64,000 nt of DNA from Eriocheir sinensis. Taxonomy: Eukaryota; Arthropoda; Malacostraca; Decapoda; Varunidae. Position 1 is the stretch's first letter, and every line of letters starts with the position of its first letter. Below are positions 12,960-25,030 of this stretch, piece after piece. The notes beneath the pieces were generated by a model. The model was not told the origin of the DNA. It made no database searches and worked only from the letters and a program-made list of their open reading frames with translations. The stretch is from positions 24,563,540 through 24,627,539 of the forward strand of contig NC_066517.1 in the NCBI RefSeq assembly GCF_024679095.1, given 5' to 3'. The position numbers and the translations under genes are program-made.

Positions 12960-13630
12960 GAACAGGAAATACATCACAGTCGGAGGAAATCAAGGTTGCA
13001 TTATGGAAAAAAAGTGCGTGAACTGAACGTGGAATTATACATCGAAAGTGGAATGTCTGAAGCGAAAAAAATATATATTGCGTGTACATTGATTAAAAGG
13101 GAAAAATATAAACAGGAAATACATTAAACGCAATAGGAAATCAAGGTCACATTATGGAAAAAAAGGCGACTGTGTGGAAACAAGAGTGGACAGGGAGTGG
13201 AATTATACATGAAAAGTGGATAGTCATAAGTGGATTAGATAAAAAAAGGGAAATGAATTAAACGCAACAGGAAATCAAGGTCGTATATGGAAAAAAAAGG
13301 CGACTGTGTGGAAACAAGAGTGGATTGGGAGTGGAATTATACATGAAAAGTGGATTGTCTGAAAATAAAAAAAATATAAAGATAGGAAATACATTAAACC
13401 CAACAGGAAATCAAGGTCGAATTATTGAAAAAAAGGCGACTGTGTGGAAACAAGAGTGGACAGGGAGTGGAATTATGCATGAAAAAGTGGAAAGTCATTA
13501 GTTAAAAAAATATATAAAAATAGTAAATGCATTAAACGCAACAGGAAATCGGGGTCGCATTATGGAAAAAAAGCGGCTGTGTGGAACAAGAGTGGGCATG
13601 GACTGAGCGTGGAATGATTCATGTTGATTT
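12960..13630. repeat. ~134-151-bp tandem array, 5 units
   Basis: GGAAATCAAGGTYG recurs near 12985, 13136, 13270, 13406 and 13544 (spacings 151, 134, 136, 138). Each unit also has ATTATGGAAAAAAAG, GTGTGGAAACAAGAGTGGA and GGAATTATACATGAAAAGTGG. Unrelated by eye to the 11-kb family. Confidence 0.9.
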
Positions 13631-14275
13631 AGCGTGAGATTTCATGAATTGCGCCACTGACTTTTTGGCGCGGAAATGTCAAATGTATATGTGTATGTGA
13701 CCTTGCTGTGTTGCGAAGTCCAGAGCCAACAGCGGCGGCGGGAGATGAGGAAGATGAAAGAAACGTTGATGTAATGTGAGAAACGTTCAAGGCAAAGAGA
13801 ATTAATGTGTGATAAAGTGGGGGAAAGGAATTATAATTGGAGAAACGTGTAGTATAATGAGTGAAACGAAATATAATGAAAGGAAAGTAATAAATTGAAT
13901 AGAAATGGAGAAAGGGGGGGATAAGAAAGGAAGAAAGGCAAGAGGAAGAGGGAGGAGGAAATGGAAGGAGGAATTAAAGGAGGAGTTGGAGAGAAGAGAG
14001 AACCAAACGAGGAAGAGAAAACTTGTGAACTGAGAGGAGAGAAGGAGAGAAGAAGGGAGGGGAGAGAAAGCCATTTGAAGTACGGACGGTATTAGTAAAC
14101 ATAAACACTGAAATAAATGTGGAAGCGAAGCCCATAAATTTGCATAGCGGGAATGAGGCGAGCGGAGTGAGTGACTTGCAGCCGGGAAAATGTATCGTTA
14201 TGAGGACGGATATAAAATGGAAATTAATGTGGAGGTGATACTCGTAAATTCACGTGTCGGAGGATGCGGCGAAAC
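13631..14275. other. Unique and purine-rich sequence without a gene
   Basis: 13.63-13.80 kb is balanced sequence with TTGGCGCGGAAATGTC. 13.80-14.08 kb is A/G-rich. ATAAANTTGCAT / GTAAATTCACGTG phrases near 14135 and 14245 hint at a ~110-bp diverged duplication. Confidence 0.4.
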
Positions 14276-14279
14276 GGGG

Positions 14280-15110
14280 TGAGAAATGGCTGCATAATAG
14301 GCCGAAAAAGGTGGTTCCCGAAGACGTATTATTGGCTCGGGTTGACGAAGGAGGTGAAGGATAGGGAGTGTGTACAAACGTTAATGATATATGAACTGGT
14401 AAATGATTTTCGGTTCTCCTTTTGTCTTTGTAGGCTGAAAAATGTCTGAAAAAGTTACTGGTTCATTATTACGACTCAGTGACGGAGATGAAGAAGTGGT
14501 GTGTACATAGATCAGAGTTAGACATTTTTTATATAGGAACTTAAAATGAATCAGTATTTGGTTTCTCTTATCTTTTGTAGGCTGAATAATGGACAGAAAA
14601 AAGTGGTTCCTGAAGACGTATTATTGAATGAACTTGATTGAGGAGATGAAATTATGAGTGTGTACATAGGTTAAGAATTTATGATATAGGAACTGAAAAG
14701 ATTAATAAGTTTTTGGCTTCTTTGGTCTTTTGTAGGAGCCGAAAAATAGGTAAAAAAGTGTTTCTAAAAAGACTTATTAATGGAGGAGGTGAAGGACGGG
14801 ATTGTGTACATAAGCTAAAGATTTATGGGAGAGGAACTGAACCTGTAAATCATTTTTGGCTTCTTTTTATCTTTTGTAGGCGCTGAAAAATGGGTGGAAA
14901 AGTTACAGAAAGTTGGTTCATTAGTTAGACGCATTGATGGAAGAGTTAAGGGACTTCACTAAACGTTGCAGGTCATATGATAAAGAAATAAGACATGAAC
15001 CTAAGTGATCGTCTCCTTACATCTTTGCACGCTGAAGAATGGCTCAAAAAGTGTCTAAAAATTGAGTTCATCAGTTGGAGTCATTGATGGAAGAGTTAAA
15101 GGGATCGTTT
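14280..15110. repeat. ~133-155-bp tandem array whose units carry splice-acceptor-like motifs, 6 units
   Basis: The phrase TCTTTTGTAGGCTGAAAAAT or a close variant marks units near 14298, 14431, 14578, 14733, 14877 and 15028 (spacings 133, 147, 155, 144, ~151). Other shared parts are GAAGACGTATTATTG, GAGTGTGTACATA and TTTATGATATAGGAACTG. Four units have a pyrimidine run followed by TGTAG, a good 3' splice site shape. Units are diverged and have no shared open frame. Confidence 0.85.
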
Positions 15111-15598
15111 TGGTAAATGTTTAGGCTTATGTAGGTTTTCGTATCCACTTATCATTAAATCCTTGGTCGAAAGTGCTTGAGAAATAAGTTAAATATATAT
15201 AAGGGAGACAGGTAAAAAAAAAAAAAATGTGACAATGGTACTAGATTTTTTTAACAGCAAAGGAAACATGTCAAGGGATTAAAAAAAGAAGCTGAAGATT
15301 AAGGTAAAAGAAGGTAAAAAGGTCAAAGATAATATTAAGGTCATAGGTACAGGTAGAGTGTGGAATGTTATTGAAGGATTATAAACACAGGTAGACAGTG
15401 TGGGGATTTTAAGCATACGAGAAAAAGAATTGTGACATTAGTACTAGATTAAGGTCATACATAAAGATACGGGACACAGATAAGGAATGTGGAGTATCAG
15501 CAGAGGATTAAGGACACAGGTAAAAAAATGTAGGGCATGGGTCGAGGATGGCATGTCCCTAATAGCATGGCATGAGTACGAACGCTTAAGGAGGCCGT
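15111..15598. other. AT-rich sequence with faint internal repetition
   Basis: GACACAGGTAAAAAAATG and GGTACAGGTAGAGTGTGGAATG phrases recur loosely (15205, 15345, 15385, 15505). Probably another decayed tandem array, but I cannot fix a period. Confidence 0.4.
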
Positions 15599-15599
15599 G

Positions 15600-16100
15600 A
15601 ATAAGTGAGGAAACAGGGAAGCTAATAGACCATGAATCACTAGGATGGGTCAGGAGATAAATGAAAGAAATTGTGTTAATAAAGTGGAATGACTAAAGAG
15701 TATATGATGTGTTTGCTTATTGAATCAACAGGGAAGCAAGAAAATGATTAGTTCTTGAAAGTAATAGTAAAAGCTCTTAGCAGGGAGAGTTTATGAAAGG
15801 TTTGGAGATTAATAAAAGAAAATGTAGATAAAATGGAATGGGCTGGAGAGGAGCATATCGTATGCGTGAATCTATATCATCAGGGAAACGAGAAAATAAT
15901 AATGCCTTGAAAGTAATATTAAAAGATCTTAGCAAGGAGAGTTTATGAAGGGTTAGGAGATTAATAAAAGAAAATGTAGATAAAATGGAATGCGCCGGAG
16001 AGGAGTAAATCAAATATGTGTGAGTCTATATCATCAGGGAAACGAGAAAATAATTATGCTTTGTTAGAAATATCAAAGGGATAGGAAAGTAAATAACGGA
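15600..16100. repeat. ~152-bp tandem array, about 3-4 units
   Basis: ATCAGGGAAACGAGAAAATAAT occurs near 15881 and 16035 (spacing 154), with diverged partners near 15729 and 15614. Units share CTTAGCARGGAGAGTTTATG and GATTAATAAAAGAAAATGTA. The two middle units are close to identical, suggesting recent duplication. Confidence 0.85.
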
Positions 16101-16194
16101 GAAAGTATATGAGAGAGAATGAGCTTGATTGCATTGCGTGTCTGTTCGCTTAAGGACGCAATGAATAATTTGGAAGGAAGGAAAATAAATATAC

Positions 16195-16440
16195 GTAGAA
16201 AATACTATTAGATTGGTTGCAAGGAAAAAACGCGCACCATGAACTAGCATTATTAGAAGGGTTTGAAGGTGCAGAATAAATAAAATAATGAATAAAATAA
16301 CTCAAATAAAATATACTGGACAATAAATGCTTTCAGAAAATAATACTTAATTGGGGTGCAAGGTAAATATCTGCATCATGACAGTATTATAAGCGTTACT
16401 GGAAGGGATAAAAGGTAGAGAATAAACAAAATGGATAGGC
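16195..16440. repeat. ~139-bp diverged duplication (2 copies plus fragment)
   Basis: TTGGTTGCAAGGAAAAAACG-type start near 16213 and TTGGGGTGCAAGGTAAATAT near 16352. Both are followed by GCATCATGA-like, AGCATTATTAG-like and GGTGCAGAATAAA-like blocks. A third remnant (CATGACAGCATTATTAGC) lies at about 16,649, beyond a GA array. Confidence 0.75.
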
Positions 16441-16544
16441 CTAGAAACTAATATAAAATGAAATGAGAGATAGAGAGAGAATAGATATAGTGTTCTTAGA
16501 TTATTTCATGGTCAAAAGATACATGGATTGACAGATAGATAGAT

Positions 16545-16647
<103 letters not shown>

Positions 16648-16911
16648 TTCATGACAGCATTATTAGCATGATTGCAAGATAAAGAGTAGACTAAATATAT
16701 GCATGTATGTAAATGAAATAAGCTTCGAAGTGAAACGTGCAAATTTCCCGAGTTAAAAAAACGAACCCTGTGAGTGGAATAGCAGAAGAGATTAATTTAT
16801 CGCGAACCCTCGAAATGAAGGCAATTTAGCGTGACGTGAAAAAATAAGAAGAGAAAAGGTAGAGTTTAAAAATAAGTAAATCGTGCAATCAGTGCGTGGT
16901 GGGGAGAGAGG

Positions 16912-16913
<2 letters not shown>

Positions 16914-16992
<79 letters not shown>

Positions 16993-16995
16993 ATT

Positions 16996-17063
<68 letters not shown>

Positions 17064-17072
17064 GTTAGGGGT

Positions 17073-17131
<59 letters not shown>

Positions 17132-17150
17132 GTGAGTGAGTGAGTGAGTT
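16914..17150. repeat. (GT)n microsatellite, three blocks
   Basis: GT arrays separated by TTTATTTAT (near 16,990) and TTGTTAGGGGTTGTA (near 17,062), ending in (GAGT)n to 17,148. Confidence 0.95.
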
Positions 17151-17760
<610 letters not shown>

Positions 17761-17871
17761 TGAGATCGGTTGATTGATCCAGGTGTTAATCGGTCCTCCA
17801 GGTGGTCTCGACGTTGCCTTCACGACCCCCTCCTTCACACGACCCTCATTTGTCACGACCTCACGACCTTG

Positions 17872-18665
17872 TCTCTCTCTCTCTCTCTCTCTCTCCTTGA
17901 TTTATTCCTCTCCCCTCTTTGCTACACTCCCTGACAAGCCACTCTCCACTTGCTAAGTACGACACATTCCTTCACTTTATACGCTCCCTTTTATTTTCTT
18001 CATTTCTTTCTTCCTTAATCTCTTTCTCTCTCTCTTGTCATCCGTTTCTTTTACTTTTTTCTTTTTCTCCCCTTGCGTTCCTTCCCTCTTTTCTTTCCAT
18101 GTCATTTCTCCGATATTCTCCCTCCCCTTACCTCTCTGTCTCTCTCCCTCCTTCCCTCTCTCCCTCCTTCCTTCATCTCTCTCTATCCGTCACTAACTAC
18201 GCCGTCACACTTCTCCCTTTCCTCTCTCCACTCCCTTCCTTACTATATTCTTCCTCACGATTCCCACATCACAGTCCCTTCCTTACCCTTTCTCTTCTTT
18301 TTTTCTTCCTCTCATCCCTTTTCTTCCTCTCTCCATTCGTCATTCTTTCCCTTCATTTCCCTTTCTATCCCTTCCATTTTCTGTCCTTCTCTTCCCTTCC
18401 CTTCCCTTCCCTTCCCTTCCCTTTCTACCCCTTCCATTTTCTGTCCTTCTCTTTTGCTCCCCTCCCTACCTTTCCCTTCCCTTCTCTTTCTATCCCTCCC
18501 ATTTTCTGTCCTTCTCTTTCGCTCCCCTCCCTACCCTTCCCTTCCCTTTCCTTTCCATTTACCTCCCTTCCTTTCCCCCCCACTCTCTTTACTTCCCTCC
18601 TTCCTCCCTCTCTCTCCCCACTCACTCACTCCCTCTCACCCCCCTCCTCCCCCCTACCTGTCCAC
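17872..18665. repeat. Pyrimidine-rich tract with a 60-bp tandem repeat
   Basis: C/T-dominated + strand. At 18365, 18425 and 18490 the phrase CCTTCCATTTTCTGTCCTTC recurs at 60-65 bp spacing, separated by (CCCTT)n. Open frames of 200-265 codons are compositional. Confidence 0.8.
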
Positions 18666-18686
18666 CGCACCTTAATCACCACTTAC

Positions 18687-18771
18687 CTGGTTCCTGGGGT
18701 AGCTGAGCCGCTGTGAGTGAGGCCACCAGAAGGAGGAGGAGGTGGTGGAGGAGTCCCCTTAGCCACGCCAT
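18687..18771 (-). CDS. Candidate first coding exon of a secreted or membrane protein (signal peptide)
   Basis: On the minus strand an ATG (complement of 18769-18771) in the context CTCAAC-ATG-G opens 28 codons plus one base, then meets GTAAGT (complement of 18681-18686), a perfect splice donor. The peptide starts MAWLRGLL, has a continuous Leu/Val core (residues 11-17), then ASLTAA followed by QLPQEP. That is a standard signal peptide layout: Arg5 n-region, hydrophobic h-region, small residues before a likely cut after Ala21 or Ala22. Exon phase is 1. The mature protein is unknown because no downstream minus-strand exon could be paired within 18.7 kb. The Leu run may come partly from a CTC repeat, which is the main reason for doubt. 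Confidence 0.6.
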
Positions 18772-19085
18772 GTTGAGGTGGAGGAGGAGGTGGAGGGGGA
18801 AGTGGGTTGAATGGAATAACAGATGGAAAAGAAAGGAGAGGTCGAGGAGGAGGAAGAGGATAGGGGTGAGTGGGAAAGGATGGATAGAATGAAGAAGGAA
18901 AGGAGGAGGAGGAGGAAGAGGAGGAGGAGGAGGAGGAGGAGAGGAAGAGGGATTAAAGGGAAGGAATGTGGAAGGGAAGAAAGGAAGGAGAGGGTGAGAG
19001 GAAAAAGAGGAAGAGGGAAGGAGGAGAGAATGAAGACGATGAAGAGTAGGAGTAGGAGGAGGAGGAGGAGGAAAGGATGAGGTGT
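18720..19085. repeat. GGA-rich purine tract
   Basis: GGA/GGAGGT units on the + strand (CTC on the minus strand). This would form the 5' leader and part of the Leu codons of the candidate minus-strand exon. Confidence 0.8.
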
Positions 19086-19241
19086 CGGAGGAGAACGGAT
19101 CGAGGGCAGCAACTTCCTTCCTTCCTTCTTCCTTCCTTCCTGTCTCTTATTCCTTCTGACGACTAGATAATGGCCTCGGGAAAGTTGTTGCCGTGGAGAA
19201 TAAGAAGTTCGGAGTTGGTGCCATTGTTGTGATTGCTGTTA

Positions 19242-19300
<59 letters not shown>
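19242..19300. repeat. (TTA)n microsatellite
   Basis: ATT/TTA trinucleotide array of about 20 units, followed by GTTATTAGTG variants to 19,345. Confidence 0.95.
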
Positions 19301-19689
19301 GTTATTAGTGCTATTATTAGTGTTATTATTAGTGTTTTTAGTGTTAGTTCGAGAGCACTGTCTTTGGTAAGCTTTTCAGAGGCATAATTTTAGCTGTTTT
19401 TTCTTTCCACTTTAATTAAGCGAAAAATCGGAAAAAAAATATTGACGCAAAAAATTCACCTTGTCATCGCAAAAAAAATAAAAAATAAATCGAATCACAA
19501 CTTTACGAAACGTACACACAAACGCACATACACACACACACACATAACCAACACGCACATGGCTTTTCTCTCTCTCTCTCTCTCTCCCCTTGTCTCCGTC
19601 TCTCTCCGCCAAACTAAAAAAACAAAAAAAGACATTCGAATGGCAAACTTTTTCTCTCAACCGCTAATTTTCTTCTTTTTAGCTTCGGC

Positions 19690-19915
19690 GGTGGGGTGAG
19701 TTTGTGTGGGGGGGTGAAGGGGGGGTGTACCTGCTTCCGGTCGATGCCAGGTCCCGCCCCTCCTCGCCCGACCCCCCAGGTAACGGAGGCACGGTCACAG
19801 GTCACGTCAAGCAGGTCATACGTTACGTGAAAGTGACGGGAGTGTCGGCGCGCGCGGTCCTGCTCCCTCGACTGCTGGAGCGCTACTGGGAAAGCTTACT
19901 GAAGAAGACTCGCTT
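19690..19915. promoter_or_regulatory. GC-rich, repeat-free segment with AGGTCA half-sites
   Basis: About 220 bp of GC-rich sequence stands out from its repeat-rich surroundings. It contains CGGTCA-C-AGGTCA (19792-19804), a DR1-type arrangement of nuclear-receptor half-sites, a third AGGTCA at 19813-19818, and a GC box CCCGCCCC near 19754. On the minus strand GAAGCAG|GTACAC (junction 19731/19730) could be a leader-exon donor. It lies about 1 kb upstream of the minus-strand signal-peptide exon. The + strand is also open (GHVKQVIRYVKVTG...RLLERYWES), so a coding exon is an alternative. Promoter function is inference. Confidence 0.35.
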
Positions 19916-19926
19916 GTATCTGACTC

Positions 19927-20009
<83 letters not shown>
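19927..20009. repeat. (CT)n microsatellite
   Basis: Perfect CT array of about 41 units. Confidence 0.95.
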
Positions 20010-20012
<3 letters not shown>

Positions 20013-20126
20013 TTAAAATTGTATTGTTCATGTACCTCTCCATGTCAGAACCATCCGGTGTTTATGCGCGGGTCTGGCTGCCTCTCTGCCTGTCTGTTTG
20101 TGTTTTTATTTACCTGTCTGTCTGTC

Positions 20127-20127
<1 letters not shown>

Positions 20128-20190
<63 letters not shown>

Positions 20191-20212
20191 AGTGCCTTTC
20201 TGTGTATGTAAA

Positions 20213-20299
<87 letters not shown>
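20128..20299. repeat. (GT)n, (GT)n and (CT)n cluster
   Basis: GT 20128-20187, GT 20217-20242, CT 20244-20299, separated by short unique spacers. Confidence 0.95.
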
Positions 20300-20431
20300 G
20301 CCTCCCCCTCTCTCTCTCGTACCAGGGAAAAAACACTCTCTCTGGGAACACCGCGGCGTTGGTAATTAGCTCGTAACGATGGCAATTAACACACCGCACA
20401 AAAGGAGACGTGAATAAGCGAGGGAGATACC

Positions 20432-20433
<2 letters not shown>

Positions 20434-20519
<86 letters not shown>

Positions 20520-20611
20520 GAGGAAGTGGGACCATACTGGCACTCATATATATACAAAAAGGAAGCAAAGAAGTGCGACAAAAACACAGATACAGAGATA
20601 GGTAGATATAC

Positions 20612-20683
<72 letters not shown>

Positions 20684-20749
20684 GTGTAAAAGTGGAAAGA
20701 TGGAGAAGATTTATACGAGTTCTGGGTTGTAAAAAGGTAAAAAAAACGC

Positions 20750-20822
<73 letters not shown>
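20434..20822. repeat. Three (GA)n arrays
   Basis: Perfect GA arrays at 20434-20516, 20615-20680 and 20752-20822, each 60-80 bp. They are inverted relative to the CT arrays at 19.93 and 20.24 kb. Confidence 0.95.
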
Positions 20823-20826
<4 letters not shown>

Positions 20827-20890
20827 TAAAAAATAAAAGGAGCTGAAAGACAGAAGAGTTTGTGCTTGTAATAAAAGAAAAAGAAGGGAG

Positions 20891-21401
<511 letters not shown>

Positions 21402-21519
21402 AGGATGTATGACTTGAAGGTAAGGAATGTATTGATGGTAGTATTTTCTTTGTCTAACTTGGGAATTCTAAGTTACAGTATTATTACATTTTTTATGTGG
21501 TAGAGGTTCGCGAAAGTCG

Positions 21520-21900
21520 AGGTAGATTGATAGATAGAAAAAATAAATATGTATGACGATAGATAGATAGAGCAATTGATAGATATAAGTAGATTGAAAA
21601 TAGATGAAGGGATGGATTGAAAGATAGATAGAGAGACAGACAGACTGACAGATAGACAGAAACTGAAGAAAAACGAGACATATACAGAGAAAAAAAATAT
21701 AGATGTTTTCATATAGAGATAAACACTCATACATACAAGCAAACATACGAAACAGCAATCATATCACGGTGAAATACATACACGCACACATACACACATA
21801 CACACATACAAACAAGCAATCACACATACCATCAAGTCACACACAAACACACACACATACAGAAAGAAACATAGAAGAAAAAAATAAGACGAAATCAGCG
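21520..21900. repeat. GATA-rich then CATA/CACA-rich low-complexity sequence
   Basis: Imperfect GATAGATA (21520-21660) followed by ACATACACACATAC units (21725-21860). Confidence 0.8.
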
Positions 21901-21939
21901 AGCAAGCGAGAGCGAGAGAGAGAGAGGGAAAGAAATGAA

Positions 21940-22140
21940 GCAGAACTCCAAATATTCCCGGAATGATCGACTCGGAACAATTACTAATCTTCCCCCGCGC
22001 GGCGATGTTGAAGTAGTCTACGGAGAACGCGCTTCGCGTTTCACTAATTCGTCTCTCCTTTAATTCCCTCCAGATTATTTTCGGTCTTTATTCTCCATGA
22101 CTGAAGGGTTCCGGATCGACTTGCAGCTTATACTTATTGG
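21940..22140. other. Unique pocket
   Basis: CpG-containing balanced sequence (CCCGCGCGGCGATG, GAACGCGCTTCGCG) ending at TTGGCTTTCCAG. It is acceptor-like but followed by GATA repeats, so no exon is called. Confidence 0.4.
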
Positions 22141-22248
22141 CTTTCCAGATTTAGGTAGGTAGATAAATAGATATATACATAGAGGGAGAGAGAGAGATTA
22201 GATATGCGTTTTTTATATAGTTCATTGTAAAAAGGTAGATAAATAGAT

Positions 22249-22249
<1 letters not shown>

Positions 22250-22344
<95 letters not shown>

Positions 22345-22396
22345 CATACCAGCTGAAGCATTTCGTTGACAGAGAGATATTGAGATTGGCAGATAG

Positions 22397-22442
<46 letters not shown>
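22250..22442. repeat. (GA)n and (CA)n
   Basis: GA 22250-22339; CA 22399-22442, with a diverged GATA/GAGA flank. Confidence 0.95.
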
Positions 22443-22444
<2 letters not shown>

Positions 22445-22499
22445 ACGTACACACACCACCCTCCTCCTTCCCTTCTATCCCCCCACCCACACACACAGA

Positions 22500-22740
22500 C
22501 AACAAACACAGACAGAAACATCCTCATTTCCAAACCTATTCTCATGTTCCTCTGTCTCTCTGTGTTGTGTGCGGGTCGTGGCTCAGCGCGATTTGCTACT
22601 TTCCAGGCATTTGTAGCGAAATATTCCTTTGGTGTAGTCAGAGTGTGCGAGCGTGTCTGTGTTCCTTTGTCGCTTTTACCTTGTTGAGACTTAAACCTCG
22701 CCGCATTTTGTTGAGCGCGAGTGATGTAATGTAGAATAAC
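22500..22740. other. Unique sequence
   Basis: Balanced, non-repetitive; no open frame or splice pair worth calling. Confidence 0.4.
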
Positions 22741-22742
22741 AC

Positions 22743-23374
22743 GGAGGAGGAGGAGGAGGAGGAGGAGGAGGAGGAGGAGGAGGAGGAGGAGGAGGAGGAG
22801 GAGACAATAGAACGAAGAGGAGGAAGGTGGAAGAGGGAACTGAAGAGAGATGAAAAGAAATATGAGATAGAGGAGGTGAAAGAGGAGATGGGAGGAGAGG
22901 AATGGAGAGGAGAGGAAAAGAGTGGAGAGGGAGGAAGAAAATGAAGAAGAAAGAAGACAGGGAACAAGAGGAAGATGAAGAGAAAGAAGAGGAGGAATCA
23001 GAAGAGGAAAACGAAAAGAAAGATAAGAAAGGAAGAGAGAAGGGGAGAGATGAAGATGAAGAAAAAGAAGAGGAGGAATCAGAAGAGAAAAACGAAGAGA
23101 AAGATAAGAAAGGAAGAGAGGAGGGGGAGGAGGATTAGGAGGAGTCGAAAGAGGAGGAGGAGGAGGAGGAGGAGGGAGGAGCAGGAGGAAGGCTAGAATT
23201 AGGATTACTTCAGGTTCGAATTAGAAGGAATAGGATTAGGAAGAGGAAAAAGAAAGGTGAAGAGAGTTTCGAATATCAGGAGGAGGAGGAGGAGGAGGAG
23301 GAGGAGGAGGAGGAGGAGGAGGAGAAGAAGAAGAAGAAGAAGAAGAAGAAGAAGAAGAAGAAGAAGAAGAAGAA
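22743..23374. repeat. Purine block: (GGA)n ... (GGA)n-(GAA)n
   Basis: Perfect GGA at 22743-22803 and 23279-23325, the latter changing to GAA (23325-23374). Between them a ~78-bp phrase with GAGGAGGAATCAGAAGAG is duplicated (near 22990 and 23069). Glu/Lys/Arg frames are compositional. Confidence 0.9.
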
Positions 23375-23609
23375 AATGGATAAGGACGTAACTGATTAAC
23401 TCTTTTTTTTCGTTTATATTATTATTGTTATCTTTGTTCATATAATTTTTGGTTTTGAATAATTACACTTTTTTTTTTCTCCCCTTTCCTTTATTCTCGT
23501 TTCGTATAAATATTAACTTTTTTGGTCCCTTCATCTATTTCCTCAACTATTTGTCAACGTTCCTCTATTTCACATTTATTTATTTGCGTGTGTCCAATTT
23601 ATTACTGTT

Positions 23610-24130
23610 ATTATTTTCAACGTGTATCTGAAAAGTGCTTTGGCTGAACTTTTGACCTTTGCAACAATGCCACGTTTTTCGAACTTGTAATTGTTTATAT
23701 ATGTTCTTTTACCGACCAACTCGTGTATGACATTTTTTCCACGTATTTTCTATACATATTCTATTCACATTTTAATAATCTTTTCTCTTGTTTCTGGAAT
23801 ATATTTTAAAAGTTCTAAGTTTTGCAACATTATCATTTCTTTTTCCAAATTTTGCATATCAACTCCTCTATAATATAATTTTTCAACGTTTTTTCTACAT
23901 ATATGCTAGTTACATTTTATTATATTTTCACGTATTTCTGGAGCGTATTTATGAATTATTAAGTTTTCCGATATTCTCATTTCTTTCTCATCACTACACA
24001 AAATATTTTCGTCCCACACACACGGCTATATTATCCTCACATTCTGATCTGCTAAATTGTCCAATGATTTATTTTGATCGTGTTTGAGAAATATGTTTTT
24101 GACTGACAGACTTTCTGAGCCTCGCAATAT
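23610..24130. repeat. ~144-166-bp diverged tandem array, 4 units, AT-rich
   Basis: TTTCTGGAATATATTT-like anchors near 23627, 23793, 23937 and 24083, each followed about 25 bp later by TTTGCAACATTATCA-like sequence and by CACGT-TTTTTC. Spacings 166, 144, 146. Strongly diverged. Confidence 0.7.
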
Positions 24131-24420
24131 TGTCACGTCTGTTTTTCATTATGAGTCGTCAAAAACACGACTTTCCGCACGTTTCTCCGCCCTTCGTCCG
24201 TGTCTCAGCGGCGTCAAGGGCGGCGCTGCGTGGGGTTGGACTCGCCTCTCGTGTGTCAGAATGGTTCGCTCACGTTGATACGATTCCTAACGCGTGTCCG
24301 GCAGTCAGGCAATTTCAGCGGCAAGAAATGAAAGACGTCCGGCGCGTAAGATTCTCGAAAAATACTTAAACACGGGGGGAAATCTTGACTTGTGTCCCGC
24401 AGTATGCATGACACCAATTT
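24131..24420. other. CpG-rich unique segment
   Basis: Contrasts with the surrounding repeats: GTCAAGGGCGGCGCTGCG, GTCCGGCGCGTAAG. Several plus frames of 60-80 codons overlap and none is clearly favoured. It could be a conserved or regulatory element. Confidence 0.35.
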
Positions 24421-24487
24421 TTTCTTCCCCTATCTTGTTCGTGTCGGGTTTTATACTGGCTCTGGTGTTGGATAGATTGTTGGTGAT

Positions 24488-24655
24488 TGTACTACTACTA
24501 CTACTACCACTACTACTACTACTACTGCTGCTGTTGATACTACTACTAATACTTTTTTCTTCTTTTTCGTGTTCTTTTTTTTCTGTTCTTTTCTTCTTGT
24601 TTTCTTGTTCTTTTTGTCTTTGTTCTTCTTGTCTTTTTCTTCTACTACTAATATA

Positions 24656-24688
<33 letters not shown>

Positions 24689-24920
24689 GCTGCTGATACT
24701 ACTACTAATACTTTTTTCTTTTTCGTGTTCTTTTTCTTTTCTTCATTTTCTTGTTTTTCTTGTGCTTCTTGTTCTTGTTCTTCTTTTTCTTCTTCTTCTA
24801 CTACTACTATAACTACTACTACAAATACTACTACTACTACTACTTCTACCACCACCACCACCACCACCCTAACCACCGCCACACTACCATTACCACCACC
24901 ACCACCACCACCACCATCAT
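24488..24920. repeat. (ACT)n / (TTC)n / (CCA)n cluster
   Basis: ACT arrays at 24488-24545, 24650-24712 and 24797-24848 separated by duplicated TTTTTCTTTTTCGTGTTCTT phrases (about 160-bp period). It ends in a (CCA)n tract to 24916. The 184-codon T/F frame is an artefact. Confidence 0.85.
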
Positions 24921-25030
24921 CACAGCACTCCCTCACCTTCCCCACCAACACCAACGCAAGACCCAACCCAACCCAGCCCAGCCCCGACACGTTCCACAAT
25001 AACAGTTCCAAGCCATCCCTTACCAGCCAG

